Shown here in pieces: positions 4,731 to 5,426 of a stretch of 5,426 bases of DNA; positions within the stretch are counted from its first letter, which is position 1, and every line of letters starts with the position of its first letter. The stretch is taken from positions 1 through 5,426 of the forward strand of contig JACQOC010000018.1 of NCBI GenBank assembly GCA_016202785.1, in the 5' to 3' direction. The position numbers and the translations under genes were made by a program. Under the pieces are notes generated by a model that did not search any database, was not told the origin of the DNA, and saw only the letters and a program-made list of their open reading frames with translations. The stretch is from Candidatus Aenigmatarchaeota archaeon. GTDB taxonomy: Archaea > Aenigmatarchaeota > Aenigmatarchaeia > QMZP01.

Positions 4731-5426
4731 CTAAAGCTGGTAGCCGCCGTATGGCAGTGGTTTCCCGTCCAGGTACATCGTTTTGTTTTTGCCTTGCGTT
4801 CCGGTGCCGAGCGCCAGCCTGCCTGCCGCTATCAGCTCCAGCGCCTTCAAGTAGGCGGGAAAATCGCAGGCCTTCTTCTGCAGTTCCTGGTGCTGTCCCG
4901 CAAATTCTTGCAGCGCTTGCTGCTTGGCCGGCCCGTCCGGCAACCTTTTCAAGCTGTCCAATTTCTTGGCGAATGCCAGCGGCTGCGACGTCACCAGGAT
5001 GGGGCCTTCATCCACTTCCCTGGTGGCCAGGATGATGCAGGTCTTGGTATGTTGTTCCCCATTGCCGATGGCCGCCATGGCCGCATGCCAGCCGTAAACA
5101 TTGGCATATTTGCGCTTGCCGGCATTGTCCAGCGCCGTCAGGTCGGCCGGGTGGCTGTTGATTATCCGGCCGGCAAACGCGTCCAGCAACGGCTTCCTTA
5201 ATATGGCCCAATAGCCCGCCAGGCATATGAGGTCGGTCTGGAAGCCTTTCTCCTGTTCCAGCGCCCGTATGCTCTTCAGGTTCAGCTGATCGTAGTCCGC
5301 CAGCCTTTGCCCGGTCGCCATGGCCGCGTTGCCCCCTAAGAACCCTTTCCGGTCATTGTAGATGAGCGGTATGCCATGCGCCTGCGCGATATCGATGCAG
5401 CGGCACTGCTTGTTGACCAGGATGCC
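4731..5426 (-). CDS. purN: Formyltransferase of the PurN (GAR transformylase) family, N-terminus cut by window edge
   Basis: The - strand frame is open from the right edge to TAG at 4733-4731, giving 231 visible residues with no stop. An internal ATG at 5321 is not the true start: the 35 codons before it continue the family fold (G-I-L-V-N-K, then a cysteine-rich helix and H-G-I-P-L-I). PurN transfers a formyl group from 10-formyltetrahydrofolate to glycinamide ribonucleotide in purine synthesis. The catalytic triad can be recognised in visible numbering as N90 and H92 in I-N-S-H-P, and D139 in E-V-D-E-G-P. L-A-G-Y (69-72) and the closing Y-L-D-G-K-P-L-P segment also match the family. The GAR phosphate-binding loop would lie beyond the window. 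An insertion of about 35 charged and Gln-rich residues (about 153-188) makes it longer than typical PurN. The gene converges on EF-2 with a gap of only 21 bases. Another formyl-acceptor substrate is possible. Confidence 0.82.
   Translation of the reverse strand, partial: GILVNKQCRCIDIAQAHGIPLIYNDRKGFLGGNAAMATGQRLADYDQLNLKSIRALEQEKGFQTDLICLAGYWAILRKPLLDAFAGRIINSHPADLTALDNAGKRKYANVYGWHAAMAAIGNGEQHTKTCIILATREVDEGPILVTSQPLAFAKKLDSLKRLPDGPAKQQALQEFAGQHQELQKKACDFPAYLKALELIAAGRLALGTGTQGKNKTMYLDGKPLPYGGYQL

Noticed and set aside
5319..5321. ATG at 5321 (- strand) as the start of the PurN-like gene
   Set aside because: The frame stays open to the window edge and the upstream residues fit the family's N-terminal fold, so this Met is internal.
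1..5426. Frequent CCGGC/GCCGG words across the window as a possible dispersed repeat
   Set aside because: They occur mostly inside coding sequence at Ala/Gly/Pro codons and look like base-composition and codon bias rather than a spaced repeat or array.

Overview
The window is archaeal. It carries an archaeal/eukaryotic-type ribosomal protein eL32 (L32e), the C-terminal end of an archaeal uL6, and an elongation factor 2 of the diphthamide-bearing aEF-2/eEF2 type rather than bacterial EF-G. TATA-like boxes sit about 26 bp before start codons or predicted transcript starts, and Shine-Dalgarno sites are weak or absent, as expected in archaea. The short eL32, the break in the ribosomal operon and the compact gene spacing would fit a small-genome (DPANN-like) archaeon recovered from a metagenome, but that placement is inference.

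Layout from left to right: the last 17 codons of rpl6 (uL6) and complete rpl32e (eL32) form the end of a spc-type ribosomal operon on the + strand. Facing them on the - strand is a 145-residue lipoprotein with a cupredoxin/CuA-like domain. A 124-bp divergent promoter region follows, with two TATA boxes and two small inverted repeats. It leads on the + strand to a 49-residue zinc-ribbon protein (1027-1176). Next comes a 405-residue cation/proton antiporter of the CPA (NhaP-like) superfamily, which has its own promoter and is probably leaderless. Elongation factor 2 (730 residues from the preferred start at 2517) fills the middle. At the right end, on the - strand and convergent with EF-2, is a formyltransferase of the PurN (GAR transformylase) family that runs off the window.

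The genes do not form one pathway. Two are translation genes (ribosomal operon end, EF-2), two act at the cell envelope (copper-type lipoprotein, antiporter), one is a small metal-binding protein and one belongs to purine synthesis. I found no CRISPR array, mobile element, tRNA, rRNA or defence system. The points most worth a second look are the altered metal-binding loop of the cupredoxin lipoprotein, the small zinc-ribbon gene that a length cut-off would miss, the inverted repeat bracketing a TATA box, the acidic tail of EF-2, the long insertion in the PurN-like protein, and the interruption of the spc operon after rpl32e.
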